A stretch of DNA of 32,195 nt, taken from contig CAKZKA010000303.1 in NCBI GenBank assembly GCA_937120965.1, positions 1 through 32,195 on the forward strand, read 5' to 3'. Of the stretch, positions 7,136 to 15,800 are shown in pieces. A program made the translations under genes and the position numbers. The notes below the pieces were generated by a model. The model did no database searches. It worked only from the letters and a program-made list of their open reading frames with translations, and was not told the origin of the DNA. The DNA comes from an uncultured Chloroflexota bacterium (GTDB lineage: Bacteria > Chloroflexota > Chloroflexia > Chloroflexales > Chloroflexaceae). How positions within the stretch are numbered: position 1 is the first letter of the stretch; each line of letters begins with the position of its first letter.

Positions 7136-8572
7136 CTAGCCGGCCTGCGAGGTTTCCATCTCGTTGCGCGCGGGGTGCAACTCGACCTCGTCATCGGCCA
7201 TCTTGCCCGCGGTCTCTCTGAGGAAGATCGAGCCGACCACGAAGGTCATCAGGGCAATTGCGATCGGCCAGATCAGACCACTGTAGATATTACCGGTTGC
7301 GGCAACCAGCGAGGCGCCGATCAGCGGCAGGAAGCCACCGAAGTAGCCGTTGGCCACGTGGTAGGGCAGTGACACCGAGGTGTAGCGAATACGGGCGGGG
7401 AAGGCTTCGACCAGGAAGGCTGCGATTGGCCCGTAGACCATACCCACCCAGATCAGCAACGTGAAGATCAGGATGGTCAGCATTACCGGATTGGCGCTGG
7501 CGGCCACCGCGGGGGTCACCACCTTGTCGCCCTCCATCACCGCCGGGGTGATCGGGCCGGCGAAGTAGTGCAGCGCCTTGTAAGTAGGATAGAGCGCCAG
7601 GGCGCCGAGGAGGTTCCCGGCCATCATCACCTTCTTGCGACCGATGCGATCGGAGAGCCAGCCGAAGAAGATGAACAGCGGCAACCCGAAGGCCAGAGCG
7701 ACGGCAACGATCACATTGGCCTTGACGAACTCGACCTTGAGCGCGGACTGCAGGAAGTAGAGGGCATAGAACTGCCCGACGTACCAGATCACCGCCTGAC
7801 CGGCAGCGGCGCCAAACAGCACCACCAGAATGGTCTTCCACTGGGCTTTGCTGCCAAAGCTATCGCGGATAGGACTCTTGCTCGTCTTGCCCTGGGCCTT
7901 GAGCTTGGCAAACAACGGCGACTCGCTCATGCGCGTGCGGATGTACACCGACAGACCCACCAGGAAGATCGAGAGCAGGAAAGGAATGCGCCAGCCCCAC
8001 TCGTTGAAGGCTTCCCGCGACATCGAGAGCCGCACACCGACGATCACAGCCAGCGAAACAAACAGACCGAGCGTAGCGGTCGTCTGGATAAAGCTGGTGT
8101 AGTAGCCGCGCCGATGGCTGGGCGAATGCTCGGCGACATAGACGGCTGCGCCGCCATACTCGCCACCGAGGGCCAGACCCTGGAGAATACGAATGGTGAA
8201 GAGGATGATCGGCGCCAGCAAGCCAATCTGGTGGTAAGTTGGCAAGAGGCCGATCAGAGTGGTCGCGCCGCCCATAATCAGCAGCGTAACCAGGAAGGCG
8301 TACTTTCGACCGACCAGGTCGCCGATGCGCCCGAAGAAGAGCGCGCCGAAGGGCCGCGCGGCAAAGCCGGCGCCAAAGGTGGCCAGCGTGGAGAGGAAGG
8401 CCGCCGTCGGGTTAGTCTCCGGGAAGAACTTCGTGGCGATAATCGCCGCGAGACTCCCGAAAATGTAAAAGTCGTACCACTCGATCATCGTGCCAAGCGA
8501 GGAGGCGATGATCACTTTCCAGATGTTACTGGGCGACTCGACGGTCGCCGGCGCCGTATACGCCTTTGCCAC
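7136..8572 (-). CDS. MFS transporter, metabolite:H+ symporter (MHS) type
   Basis: The 478-residue product should be an inner-membrane proton symporter with twelve membrane segments. Family marks are the N-terminal GTMIEWYDFYIFG (about 30-42), the GRIGDLVGRK loop between segments 2 and 3, LQGLALGGEYGGA in segment 4, and the second-half loop WLSDRIGRKK. This pattern is that of ProP/KgtP/ShiA/citrate-type symporters, which carry organic acids, betaines or similar solutes. The start is GTG at 8572, with GAAAGGA upstream; no ATG fits better. It sits alone on the minus strand, 1.1 kb beyond the formate dehydrogenase operon. It shares an upstream regulatory module with that operon, which hints at a substrate linked to formate or to the same growth state. 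Confidence 0.9.
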   Translation of the reverse strand: MAKAYTAPATVESPSNIWKVIIASSLGTMIEWYDFYIFGSLAAIIATKFFPETNPTAAFLSTLATFGAGFAARPFGALFFGRIGDLVGRKYAFLVTLLIMGGATTLIGLLPTYHQIGLLAPIILFTIRILQGLALGGEYGGAAVYVAEHSPSHRRGYYTSFIQTTATLGLFVSLAVIVGVRLSMSREAFNEWGWRIPFLLSIFLVGLSVYIRTRMSESPLFAKLKAQGKTSKSPIRDSFGSKAQWKTILVVLFGAAAGQAVIWYVGQFYALYFLQSALKVEFVKANVIVAVALAFGLPLFIFFGWLSDRIGRKKVMMAGNLLGALALYPTYKALHYFAGPITPAVMEGDKVVTPAVAASANPVMLTILIFTLLIWVGMVYGPIAAFLVEAFPARIRYTSVSLPYHVANGYFGGFLPLIGASLVAATGNIYSGLIWPIAIALMTFVVGSIFLRETAGKMADDEVELHPARNEMETSQAG

Positions 8573-8939
8573 GGTGCGATCCTTTCGTTCAACGTATCTG
8601 CTGACCAGTATCGCAACGAGGTTTCTCCGTTTTGCGCGGCGACGCTGCGCTGCACCGGGAAGGGGATTATTCGGAGGCTTGCGGCCCTCTCAACCCTCGC
8701 CAGGATAAACTCTCGTTGTAGTACTGGAACCCGGCCCGCACGACAGGTAGGGACGAGCAAACCAGAACGCTTCCTACATCCACACTCCTCTCTGGCAATC
8801 ATCAAGGCGACGCCGGTCTCCCTCTACGCGCTCCACCCCGCGCCCGCGCGATGACCATGGAACGCGCCGGCTGCGCAGAGGCGAACCATGGCCAGCCCAC
8901 GAACAACCCGGCAGGGTGTTTGTTGCACACCCTTAGCAA
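8573..8939 (-). promoter_or_regulatory. Long untranslated leader of the MFS gene
   Basis: If transcription begins at the promoter near 9010, the MFS mRNA has a leader of more than 400 nt. I see no gene in it on either strand. Near its 5' end two hairpins follow each other: CCGGTGT/ACACCGG (8941-8961) and AGGGTGT/ACACCCT (8913-8933). Both have GTTGC in the plus-strand loop. No U-rich terminator tract follows them, and I do not recognise a riboswitch class. Confidence 0.4.
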
Positions 8940-9172
8940 CCCGGTGTCGTTGCTACACCGGTGGGTTGTGGCACAGGACCTTCGAACACATAGGGAAGTT
9001 GTTAGCGGCATCCTACAGGAACCAGGAAAAAAATGGAGTGATTTTTTCGTAAACCGGAAGTAAATCTTTCGCAACTCCAAGGTTCAGGAATCAGAAGATC
9101 AAGGCATAGAATTATTTCCTTATCAACCAGGAGTAGATCTTTGGCAACGATTGGGGTGGAACAGCGTCGCTC
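8940..9172 (-). promoter_or_regulatory. Conserved regulatory module upstream of the MFS transporter (module A)
   Basis: This 233-bp noncoding stretch matches 16384-16611, upstream of the formate dehydrogenase operon, in the same orientation relative to the gene. Read on the minus strand it contains two operator-like sites. Site 2 (9116-9148) has GTTGC-N6-TCTAC-N6-TTGAT; site 1 (9045-9075) has GTTGC-N6-TTTAC-N6-TTTAC. The sites are 73 bp apart. Then come a -35-like CTCCAT (9033-9038), 17 bp and a -10-like TAGGAT (9010-9015) embedded in the conserved TGTAGGATGCCGCTAA. A hairpin, CCGGTGT/ACACCGG (8941-8961), follows. Homology and spacing are seen directly; the promoter and operator roles are inferred. 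Confidence 0.75.
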
Positions 9173-9188
9173 ACGCCCTGGATGGCGC

Positions 9189-9203
9189 ATACACTACGTG
9201 TAT
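9189..9203. promoter_or_regulatory. Perfect ATACAC/GTGTAT dyad
   Basis: ATACAC-TAC-GTGTAT is a short perfect inverted repeat flanked by GCGC on one side and AGCGC on the other. It lies just upstream of module A and is followed by a GGCGCAG/CTGCGCC hairpin. It could be an operator or a decayed repeat; nothing decides. Confidence 0.3.
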
Positions 9204-9279
9204 TAGCGCATAAGGCGCAGCGCCACTGCGCCTCTCCTCCCAATCCTCACGGTGCTGAGGGCGTCTATTCCGGGAGGTA

Positions 9280-9704
9280 GAGGACCGGGGAAACCCGGTT
9301 TCCCCGGATTCATATCAGTCATCCATGCGGCTGCGCCGCACAACGACAAGATGAACATGGGTTTTTCTTGGGAGGGCTACGCCCTCCCAAACCCTCCCAT
9401 CAGGGAGGGGTTTGGGGAAACCCGGTTTCCCCAACCTCCAACCGCCGTTGGGGGCGTCTAGCATCCCAGCGAACAGGAGCGGAGGGAACCCCGGGTTCCG
9501 TATGCCGCGATGAACATAGGGTATCTCTGGGAGGGCCGCCCCCTCCCTGGCCCTCCCCCGCTGAGGGAGGGAACCGGGCTCCTCCCCTCAGGGAGGGGGT
9601 TGGGGAAACCCGGTTTCCCTATTTCCCAACCGCTGGTGGGAGCGGCTGGCGCCCCCTCAGGCAGGGGCCTGGGGAAACCCGGTTTCCCCGTATGTTCACC
9701 TCAG
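9280..9704. repeat. Cluster of spacer palindromes and hairpin modules
   Basis: Perfect GGGGAAACCCGGTTTCCCC copies lie at 9287-9305, 9414-9432 and 9671-9689, with a near copy at 9602-9620. At 9320-9388 a module carries two hairpins (GCGGCTGCGCCGC and GGGAGGGC...GCCCTCCC). It recurs almost unchanged at 31926-31995 and, inverted, at 17737-17815 and 26750-26830. The cluster ends with TATGTTCACCTCAG (9691-9704), 6 bp from the fdhD stop codon. Confidence 0.85.
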
Positions 9705-9710
9705 GCGGGG

Positions 9711-10520
9711 TTATGAAACAGCCTGCACTGCCGGGGAGTCGAAACCTAGCCGCTCGGGGGCACTGTAGAGGTGCATACGTCGGCCACGCACGTAGCCGCA
9801 GAGGGTAATCCCCCATTCGCGGGCCAGGCGAACGGCTGGTTCGGTAGGGGAATTGCGTGAAGCCACCAGCGGAATGCCCAGTCGGGCAGCCTTGTGAACC
9901 ATTTCAGTCGAAACCCGACCGGTGATGAGCAGCACGCCGCCTGCTGTAGGAACCCCGCGCATCAGGCCCAGGCCAGCAAGCCTGTCCACAGCGTTGTGGC
10001 GTCCTACATCGTACGCGCTGAGCAAGAGGGTATGCCCATCGCTCAGGGCGGCCACGTGAAAGCCACCCATATCATTGTAGAGGTCTGCCGTCTGGGCAAG
10101 CATACGGGCCATTTGATCGTAGATCTGCGCTGGCGTCAGACGCAGGCCGCCGGCTAACTGGTATCTGGCCTGAATCCGATCCAGAAAGGTAACCCCACCA
10201 ACGCACGCCGATGGCAACAGTGGTCGTCGAGTCAACGTAATATGACGCCGCTTGAGACGGATCGCCACACTGGCCTCTCTATGGCGGTGGACCTTGAGGT
10301 CAACAACATCATCCAGGGCGTCGATCAGCCCCTCGGTGCGCAGGAAGCCCAGGGCCAGGGCCTCGAGATCGGAAGGCGTGCAGAGCAGGGCAACCCACTT
10401 CCGGCCATTGATGTAGATGGTGCAGACCGTTTCTCGAATGATCGGCTTATGACCAGGAGTTGCGGCGCCATCGCCTACTTCGAGATAGGTCAGATTGTGG
10501 TCGGTCCAGGTAGCAATCAT
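9711..10520 (-). CDS. fdhD: FdhD-like formate dehydrogenase accessory sulfurtransferase, CxxC incomplete
   Basis: The 269-residue product matches FdhD, the protein that transfers sulfur from IscS to the Mo-bisPGD cofactor and so activates formate dehydrogenase. Family motifs are clear: SAYDVGRHNAVDRL, LLITGRVSTEMVHKAARLGIP and the C-terminal CGYVRGRRMHLYS. In the mobile loop, however, the usual C-x-x-C is C106-V-G-G109, so the second Cys is missing. The other FdhD in this window has the full motif (C120, C123). It is the last gene of the FDH operon and overlaps fdhE by 4 nt (ATGA). A role in the adjacent FDH is likely; whether one Cys is enough, or it works in another way, is open. Confidence 0.88.
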   Translation of the reverse strand: MIATWTDHNLTYLEVGDGAATPGHKPIIRETVCTIYINGRKWVALLCTPSDLEALALGFLRTEGLIDALDDVVDLKVHRHREASVAIRLKRRHITLTRRPLLPSACVGGVTFLDRIQARYQLAGGLRLTPAQIYDQMARMLAQTADLYNDMGGFHVAALSDGHTLLLSAYDVGRHNAVDRLAGLGLMRGVPTAGGVLLITGRVSTEMVHKAARLGIPLVASRNSPTEPAVRLAREWGITLCGYVRGRRMHLYSAPERLGFDSPAVQAVS

Positions 10521-11338
10521 ACGCTTTGATAGCCCGACGAGATGGCCATCAGGTCCATTCCAACGGTGAGGATACGCTCGGCGGGAAGCTGGACCGGACG
10601 GGCCAGTTCGCGCAGGTCAATTGTCTTCAGATAGCGCCGGCAGGTGTCGCAGGTATATAGCCGGTAGGCGCCATCCTGGCTGGCTATGTACCCCAGATGG
10701 CCCGGTCTGGTTTCGCTGCAGAAGGGGCATGCACCCCGGGGCGCCTGCCACTCAGCATCACAGCGCGCGCACAGAAGCTGCCGCGCGCCTCCGGCGGGGA
10801 GGAGTGCCGCCATATCGGCTGGCCCGCCACAGATGGGGCACCACGAACGGTACCACGTCTCGCGGCTCGCCAGGGATTGCCAGGCCCGCGCATAGGCGCT
10901 GAGGAACGGGTGCAGGGTCTGATTAAGAGTGAAATCTAACAGTGTAGCGCCACCGGGCACGGCGCTGGCTGGTCGGCGTACCGGGTGCGCCCGGTTTGCC
11001 AGATGCTCCGTGATGGCCTCACGCAATTCGTCAGGATTATCGGCCAGTTTAGCCAGCTCGCGCAGCGCATCAGCCTCATCAGGACGATGAGCAGCAGCGG
11101 CGTTGCAGATCCCTGTGAAGATACGCGCCAGGTCGTTCCAATTCGGCGTCAGGGTCACAGCATTCAGCAGCGGCTCACCCTGCGCCAGCCTCGTCTCCGC
11201 CACGCCAAGGGGCAATGACGGAGGCGCCGGTGGGTCAACCGTGGCACGTACCTCCAGCAGCGCAATGTGCAACTCCAGGGTCTCGCGCAACTCAGGATGC
11301 CGAGGCAGCGCCTCACGAAGATAGTCAATCGTGTGCAT
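10517..11338 (-). CDS. fdhE: Formate dehydrogenase accessory protein FdhE
   Basis: The 273-residue product is FdhE, a rubredoxin-like iron-binding chaperone needed for maturation of respiratory, Tat-exported formate dehydrogenases. Its C-terminal half has the four CxxC pairs of the family: C167/C170 (CPIC), C190/C193 (CARC), C204/C207 (CPFC) and C230/C233 (CDTC). The N-terminal 150 residues are helical, as expected. I chose the ATG at 11338 because it lies 4 bp after the gamma-subunit stop. A longer in-frame start at 11443 would overlap that gene by 101 bp and adds an unrelated sequence. It is translationally coupled to fdhD by an ATGA overlap. Confidence 0.92.
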   Translation of the reverse strand: MHTIDYLREALPRHPELRETLELHIALLEVRATVDPPAPPSLPLGVAETRLAQGEPLLNAVTLTPNWNDLARIFTGICNAAAAHRPDEADALRELAKLADNPDELREAITEHLANRAHPVRRPASAVPGGATLLDFTLNQTLHPFLSAYARAWQSLASRETWYRSWCPICGGPADMAALLPAGGARQLLCARCDAEWQAPRGACPFCSETRPGHLGYIASQDGAYRLYTCDTCRRYLKTIDLRELARPVQLPAERILTVGMDLMAISSGYQSV

Positions 11339-11342
11339 AGCG

Positions 11343-12053
11343 TCACTCGTCCCTGCAACGCCGGTAGACACGCTCCTGCTCCTGTTCGGCCAGCCACTTG
11401 CCGTGATGCTCGCGGGCAAATTCTTCAGTGACGGTACCTTCAAACATCGCCGTGATCGACTCGCGCATCAGAGGATGCACGGCCACCAGGTAGATGTGCA
11501 GGATGAAGAGCGCTACTGTGGCGATGACCGATAGATCGTGGACGATCACGCTCCCCACAAAGATCGCCGGCGATACGACACCCCGACCGAACCACATAAT
11601 CAGGCCACTGACTACGAACAGGATGAAGGTTATGATCTGCGTCAGCGCATTGAACTTCTGACCGGCGTTGTACTTACCCTGGGGAGGCATGCGAGCGGTA
11701 TCGCCGCGAGTGTAGTAGCCCCAGGCTGCCCGTAGCCAGCCCAGGTCGTCGGGTCCCCAGGTAAGGGCTTCACGCAGGCTGTAGAAGAAGTCGCGCGGCG
11801 ACCAGATCAGATACACCAGGGGCGCGGCCATGAAGAGGACTGCCGCTGCGCGATGGGCCAGGCGGCTGGCCTCACCGGCTTCGCCGACCGCAAATGGCCG
11901 CAGAGCGGGCATGTACAGGAACATGCCAGTACCCAGGAGGATGGTGAAGGCAATGAAGTGCACCCAGTGGGCAACGCGTTCGCCAGCCGTGAAACGCATG
12001 ACCAGCACCTGGCGCCGGTCTTTGCAAGGTTTGCTTGCAGTTGAGGTGGCCAT
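11343..12053 (-). CDS. fdhC: Formate dehydrogenase gamma subunit, cytochrome b556
   Basis: The 236-residue product is a membrane diheme cytochrome b of the FdnI/FdoI type, which takes electrons from the FeS beta subunit and reduces quinone. Four membrane segments lie at about 30-48, 68-85, 136-155 and 173-193. Candidate heme ligands line up with the E. coli FdnI set: H29, H67, H172 and H186, with the last two 14 apart as in FdnI. H32 and H193 are extra. It is fourth in order from... the promoter side it is the third gene, with a 5-bp gap to beta and a 4-bp gap to fdhE, so the operon is tightly coupled. Confidence 0.93.
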   Translation of the reverse strand: MATSTASKPCKDRRQVLVMRFTAGERVAHWVHFIAFTILLGTGMFLYMPALRPFAVGEAGEASRLAHRAAAVLFMAAPLVYLIWSPRDFFYSLREALTWGPDDLGWLRAAWGYYTRGDTARMPPQGKYNAGQKFNALTQIITFILFVVSGLIMWFGRGVVSPAIFVGSVIVHDLSVIATVALFILHIYLVAVHPLMRESITAMFEGTVTEEFAREHHGKWLAEQEQERVYRRCRDE

Positions 12054-12058
12054 AGCTT

Positions 12059-12886
12059 TTATGCCTCACTTTCCTCAGTTGCATCCGGCTCGACGGCCTC
12101 GATGTTGCTCAGGCGGGCACGACGGGTCGCCAGCCAGTTGAAGGCCAGGCCGAGAGTTGTGGCGGCAACGGCGAGGTAACCCAGGGGCTGAACGACCTGC
12201 TGCCAGCTCGCCACCAGAGTGGAGTACTGAGGATTGACGGGCAAGCCATAGGCTTCGGGCGGCGCAGTGAGCACGAACAGTCGCCCCAGGCCGCCGAGTT
12301 CCGTTTCACCATACACCTGAGCCTGGTCGTAGCCCCGACTCTGCAACCACTCCACCCGCGCGTGGGCCTTTTCGAGCAGCGCATCACGCTCGCCCCATTC
12401 CAGCGCACCAGGGGGACAGGTCTTAACACAGGCGGGAGTCAGGCCATTGGTCGCGCGATCCTGGCAGAAGGTGCACTTAGAGGCCCGGGCTTCGCCCGTC
12501 AGCAAGTTAACCGTCTCCATCCGCGGCACCTTGAACGGACATGCCTGGCTACAGTAGCCGCAGCCGTTGCACAACTCGCGCTCGAGCGATACGAACCCCA
12601 GCGCATTGTGCTTGAGGGCGCCGGTAGGGCACACGTCTACACACGCTGCCTGGGTACAATGCACACAGCCCCAGGCCAGGAACAACCACTGAAACTGGCC
12701 ATTCGCCTCGTACTCGTGAAACGTGACCCGCGCCCACGTGTTCGGTTCCAGGTCGGTGGGGTTTTCATACGTGCCGACCTGGGTCGTCTCACTGGCCGGC
12801 AGGCCCCACCATTGCTTGCAGGCTACCTGGCAACTTTTGCACCCGATGCACCTGGATGCATCGAACAGCATCGCCAGTCTGCTCAT
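12059..12886 (-). CDS. fdhB: Formate dehydrogenase beta subunit, four [4Fe-4S] clusters
   Basis: The 275-residue electron-transfer subunit is of the FdnH/FdoH type. Sixteen Cys are arranged in four groups: C13/16/19/23, C74/77/82/86, C106/109/112/116 and C138/141/153/157. This fits four [4Fe-4S] clusters wiring the alpha-subunit active site to the cytochrome b. A single hydrophobic segment near the C-terminus (about 234-257) should anchor the protein in the membrane, as in E. coli FdnH. There is no Tat signal of its own, so export is expected by hitchhiking on the alpha subunit. The gap to alpha is 12 bp. Confidence 0.95.
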   Translation of the reverse strand: MSRLAMLFDASRCIGCKSCQVACKQWWGLPASETTQVGTYENPTDLEPNTWARVTFHEYEANGQFQWLFLAWGCVHCTQAACVDVCPTGALKHNALGFVSLERELCNGCGYCSQACPFKVPRMETVNLLTGEARASKCTFCQDRATNGLTPACVKTCPPGALEWGERDALLEKAHARVEWLQSRGYDQAQVYGETELGGLGRLFVLTAPPEAYGLPVNPQYSTLVASWQQVVQPLGYLAVAATTLGLAFNWLATRRARLSNIEAVEPDATEESEA

Positions 12887-12898
12887 ACGTGACCTCCT

Positions 12899-15800
12899 TT
12901 AGAGCTTCCGCACGTCGACCAGGAAGGCCTTGTATTCAGGGATGTTCGTGTTACCATCGCCGACGTGAGGGGTGAGATCATTGGCGCTGGCGCCGCGGGC
13001 AATGCCTTGCCACGCGAAATGCCAGGGCATACCGATGTGGTGGACCAGGCGGCCATCAATGGTGTACGGTTGCCAGCGAGCAGTGACCATCGCTATGGCC
13101 TTGATCGCGCCTCGTGCGCTCACAACCTCAATCAGGTCGCCGTTGCGAATGCCGCGTTCGGCAGCCAGAGCTTTAGAGATCTCGACGAACATGCCCGGCT
13201 GGGCTTCAGAGGGCCAGGGGAGGTAACGGGTCATAGCTCCTGACTGCCAGTGTTCGGTGAGGCGGAAGGTTGTACAGACGATGGGGAAGCGGTCCGGCGC
13301 GCCCACATTGTCGCCGATATCCTGGCCGCGGTTGGTGTCGAACACCTTGACCACAGGATTGAACTGGGTGTGCGAGAGTGGGTTGGCGACAGGGGCCTCG
13401 AGCGGCTCATAGTGCTCCGGTAGCGGGCCTTCATTCAAGCCAGACGGCGCAAACAACCATGCTTTCCCGTCGGGCTTCATGAGGAAGGCGTCGGTGCCAG
13501 ATTGAGCAGCCAGGCTGGTGCCGGCCGGGTTACCCTGCGCGTCCGGCGCCTTGGTGATGGGAAAGTCGGGCACATCGTAGCCGGTCCACTTCTTCTGGGT
13601 GGCATCCCACCAGATCAGCTTCCGGGCTTCCGACCATGGTGTGCCATCGGGACGGGCCGAGGCGCGGTTGTAGATGATGTGCCGGTTTGCAGGCCAGGTC
13701 CAGGCCCAGTAGGGGTGGGTTCCGACCCCGCCAGGATCGTTCTGCCCGCGCCGCCGGGCGGCAGGCATAACCACGCCGGTGCCATCATCGGCGGGCGCCC
13801 AGTAGCCGCTGTAAATCCACGCCCCACAGGCAATGGCCTCGGGGTTAGCGGCACTGGCAATGGTGGCGAACGAGGGCATCACTCCACCAGCAGCTACCAG
13901 TACCTTGTCCGAGGTATCCTTGACGTCCTCCAGCGCATAGCCATTCATCTCACGGGCTACCCGCTCGGCCTGGGGCGGATCGCCGTAGTCCCACACCAGG
14001 TCGAGGATAGGCCGGTCTTTGGCGGCAGTACTGCCCTGGTACACAGCCTTGATGGCCCGCATCATCCGGTCAAGGATCCAGATGTCTTCCTTCGCCTCCC
14101 CGGGCGGGTTAGCCACCTTGTTGCGCCACTGAATGACGCGCCCACTGTTCACCACGCTCCCGGCCTTCTCCATCGCAGCGGCCGCAGGCAGGAGAAACAC
14201 CTCGGTCTTAATCGCCGCACTGTTTACCCCTGGAGCGCGCCAGAACGACGCGGTCTCGGTATCAAACAGCTCCATAACGACCAACCAGTCGAGGTTGGCG
14301 AAAGCCTCTCGTTCGAAGCGGGCGTTTGGTCCACTAACGAACGGGTTCTGGCCCATAACGAACATGCCTTTGATGATCCCCTGGTGCAGCGCTTCAAACA
14401 TCGGCATGAAGGAGTAGTCGCCGGAGCGCTTGGGAATATAGTCGTAGGCGAAGTTGTTCTGACTGTTCGCTTTGTCGCCGAACCAGGCTTTCATCATGCT
14501 GTTGAAGAAGCGTGGTCCGTTTGCCCAGAAACTGGTCTTGCTGTACTTGGCGACAAAGGTCTGGTAATCGGGCTGCTTGACGGTGGGAAGGCCGAGGTAC
14601 CCGGGTAGATCCTGGTAGAGCAGGCCCATATCCGTCGAACCCTGGACGTTTGATTCGCCGCGCAGGGCGTTCACCCCCCCACCTGGAATACCGATGTTAC
14701 CAAGCAGGAGCTGCAAGATGGCGTAAGCGCGGATATTCTGAGCGCCGACCGTGTGCTGGGTGGTACCCATTGCATAGAGGATCGTCCCGGCCTTGTCGGG
14801 AGCGCCGGTCGCGCAGTATATACGCGCCACCTCGAGGAAACGCTCCCGAGGCGTCCCGCAGATCCGTTCGACCATCTCAGGAGTGTAACGAGCGAAGTGG
14901 CGCTTCAGGATGGAAAAGACTGTGTGGGGGTCCTCCAGCGAGGCAGCCTGCTTGGGGACGGTCGCTTCTTTTTCGACCTCAACCTCGTTGCCGGAGGCGT
15001 CGCGTTCTTTGACCTTGACCCTGACCTTCTCGGTCTGATACTGCCAGGTCGCCGGGTCATAGGTGCGTTTTTCCGGATCGTATCCCGCAAACAGCCCATC
15101 GAGTTCATCAGGCCCCTGGTAATCGGGATGGATGAGGGTCAGAGCGTTGGTGTAGGCCTTAATGTACTCCTCGTTGTAGAGCCGGTTCTGGATGGTGTAG
15201 TTGATCAACCCGCCGATGAAGGCAATATCGGTGCCGGAGCGGAATGGCACGTAGAGATCAGCTCTGGCGGCTGAGCGGGTAAAACGCGGGTCAGCAACGA
15301 TAAGCCTGGCCCCACGTTCCTCCATCGCTTTGGTGATCCAGCGAAAGGAGATGGGGTGGTTCTCGGCAGGGTTGCTCCCAATAACCAGGAACACGTCGCT
15401 GTTCTTGAGGTCCACCCAGTGATTGGTCATCGCACCGCGGCCAAAGGTTGGCGCCAGAGCACCCACGGTCGAGGAGTGGCAGAGACGTGCCTGATGCTCG
15501 AGATATACAATGCCCAGGGCGCGTGCGAATTTGGAGGCAAGGTAGCAGTCCTCGGTATTATTGGCCGCGCCCCCTAACCAGGCGATGCCCTCCGTGCGAT
15601 TGACTGTCACCTCACCGTCTTTTTCGCGGAAGGTGGCATCACGAGTGGCCTTGACACGTCTGGCAATCCGGGCGATCGCCCAGTCCCACGATTTTTCTTC
15701 CCAGGTGGTACTGTAGGGGGCGCGATAAAGGACCTTGCGGAGGCGTTTGGGATCAGTGGAGAGCTGGGTAATCGATTGAGCCTTGGAGCAGAGCGTACCG

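Noticed and set aside
8881-9063. Short ORFs in the stretch upstream of the MFS gene
   Set aside because: They cross the conserved regulatory module, whose homologous copy at 16384-16611 does not keep any of the frames.
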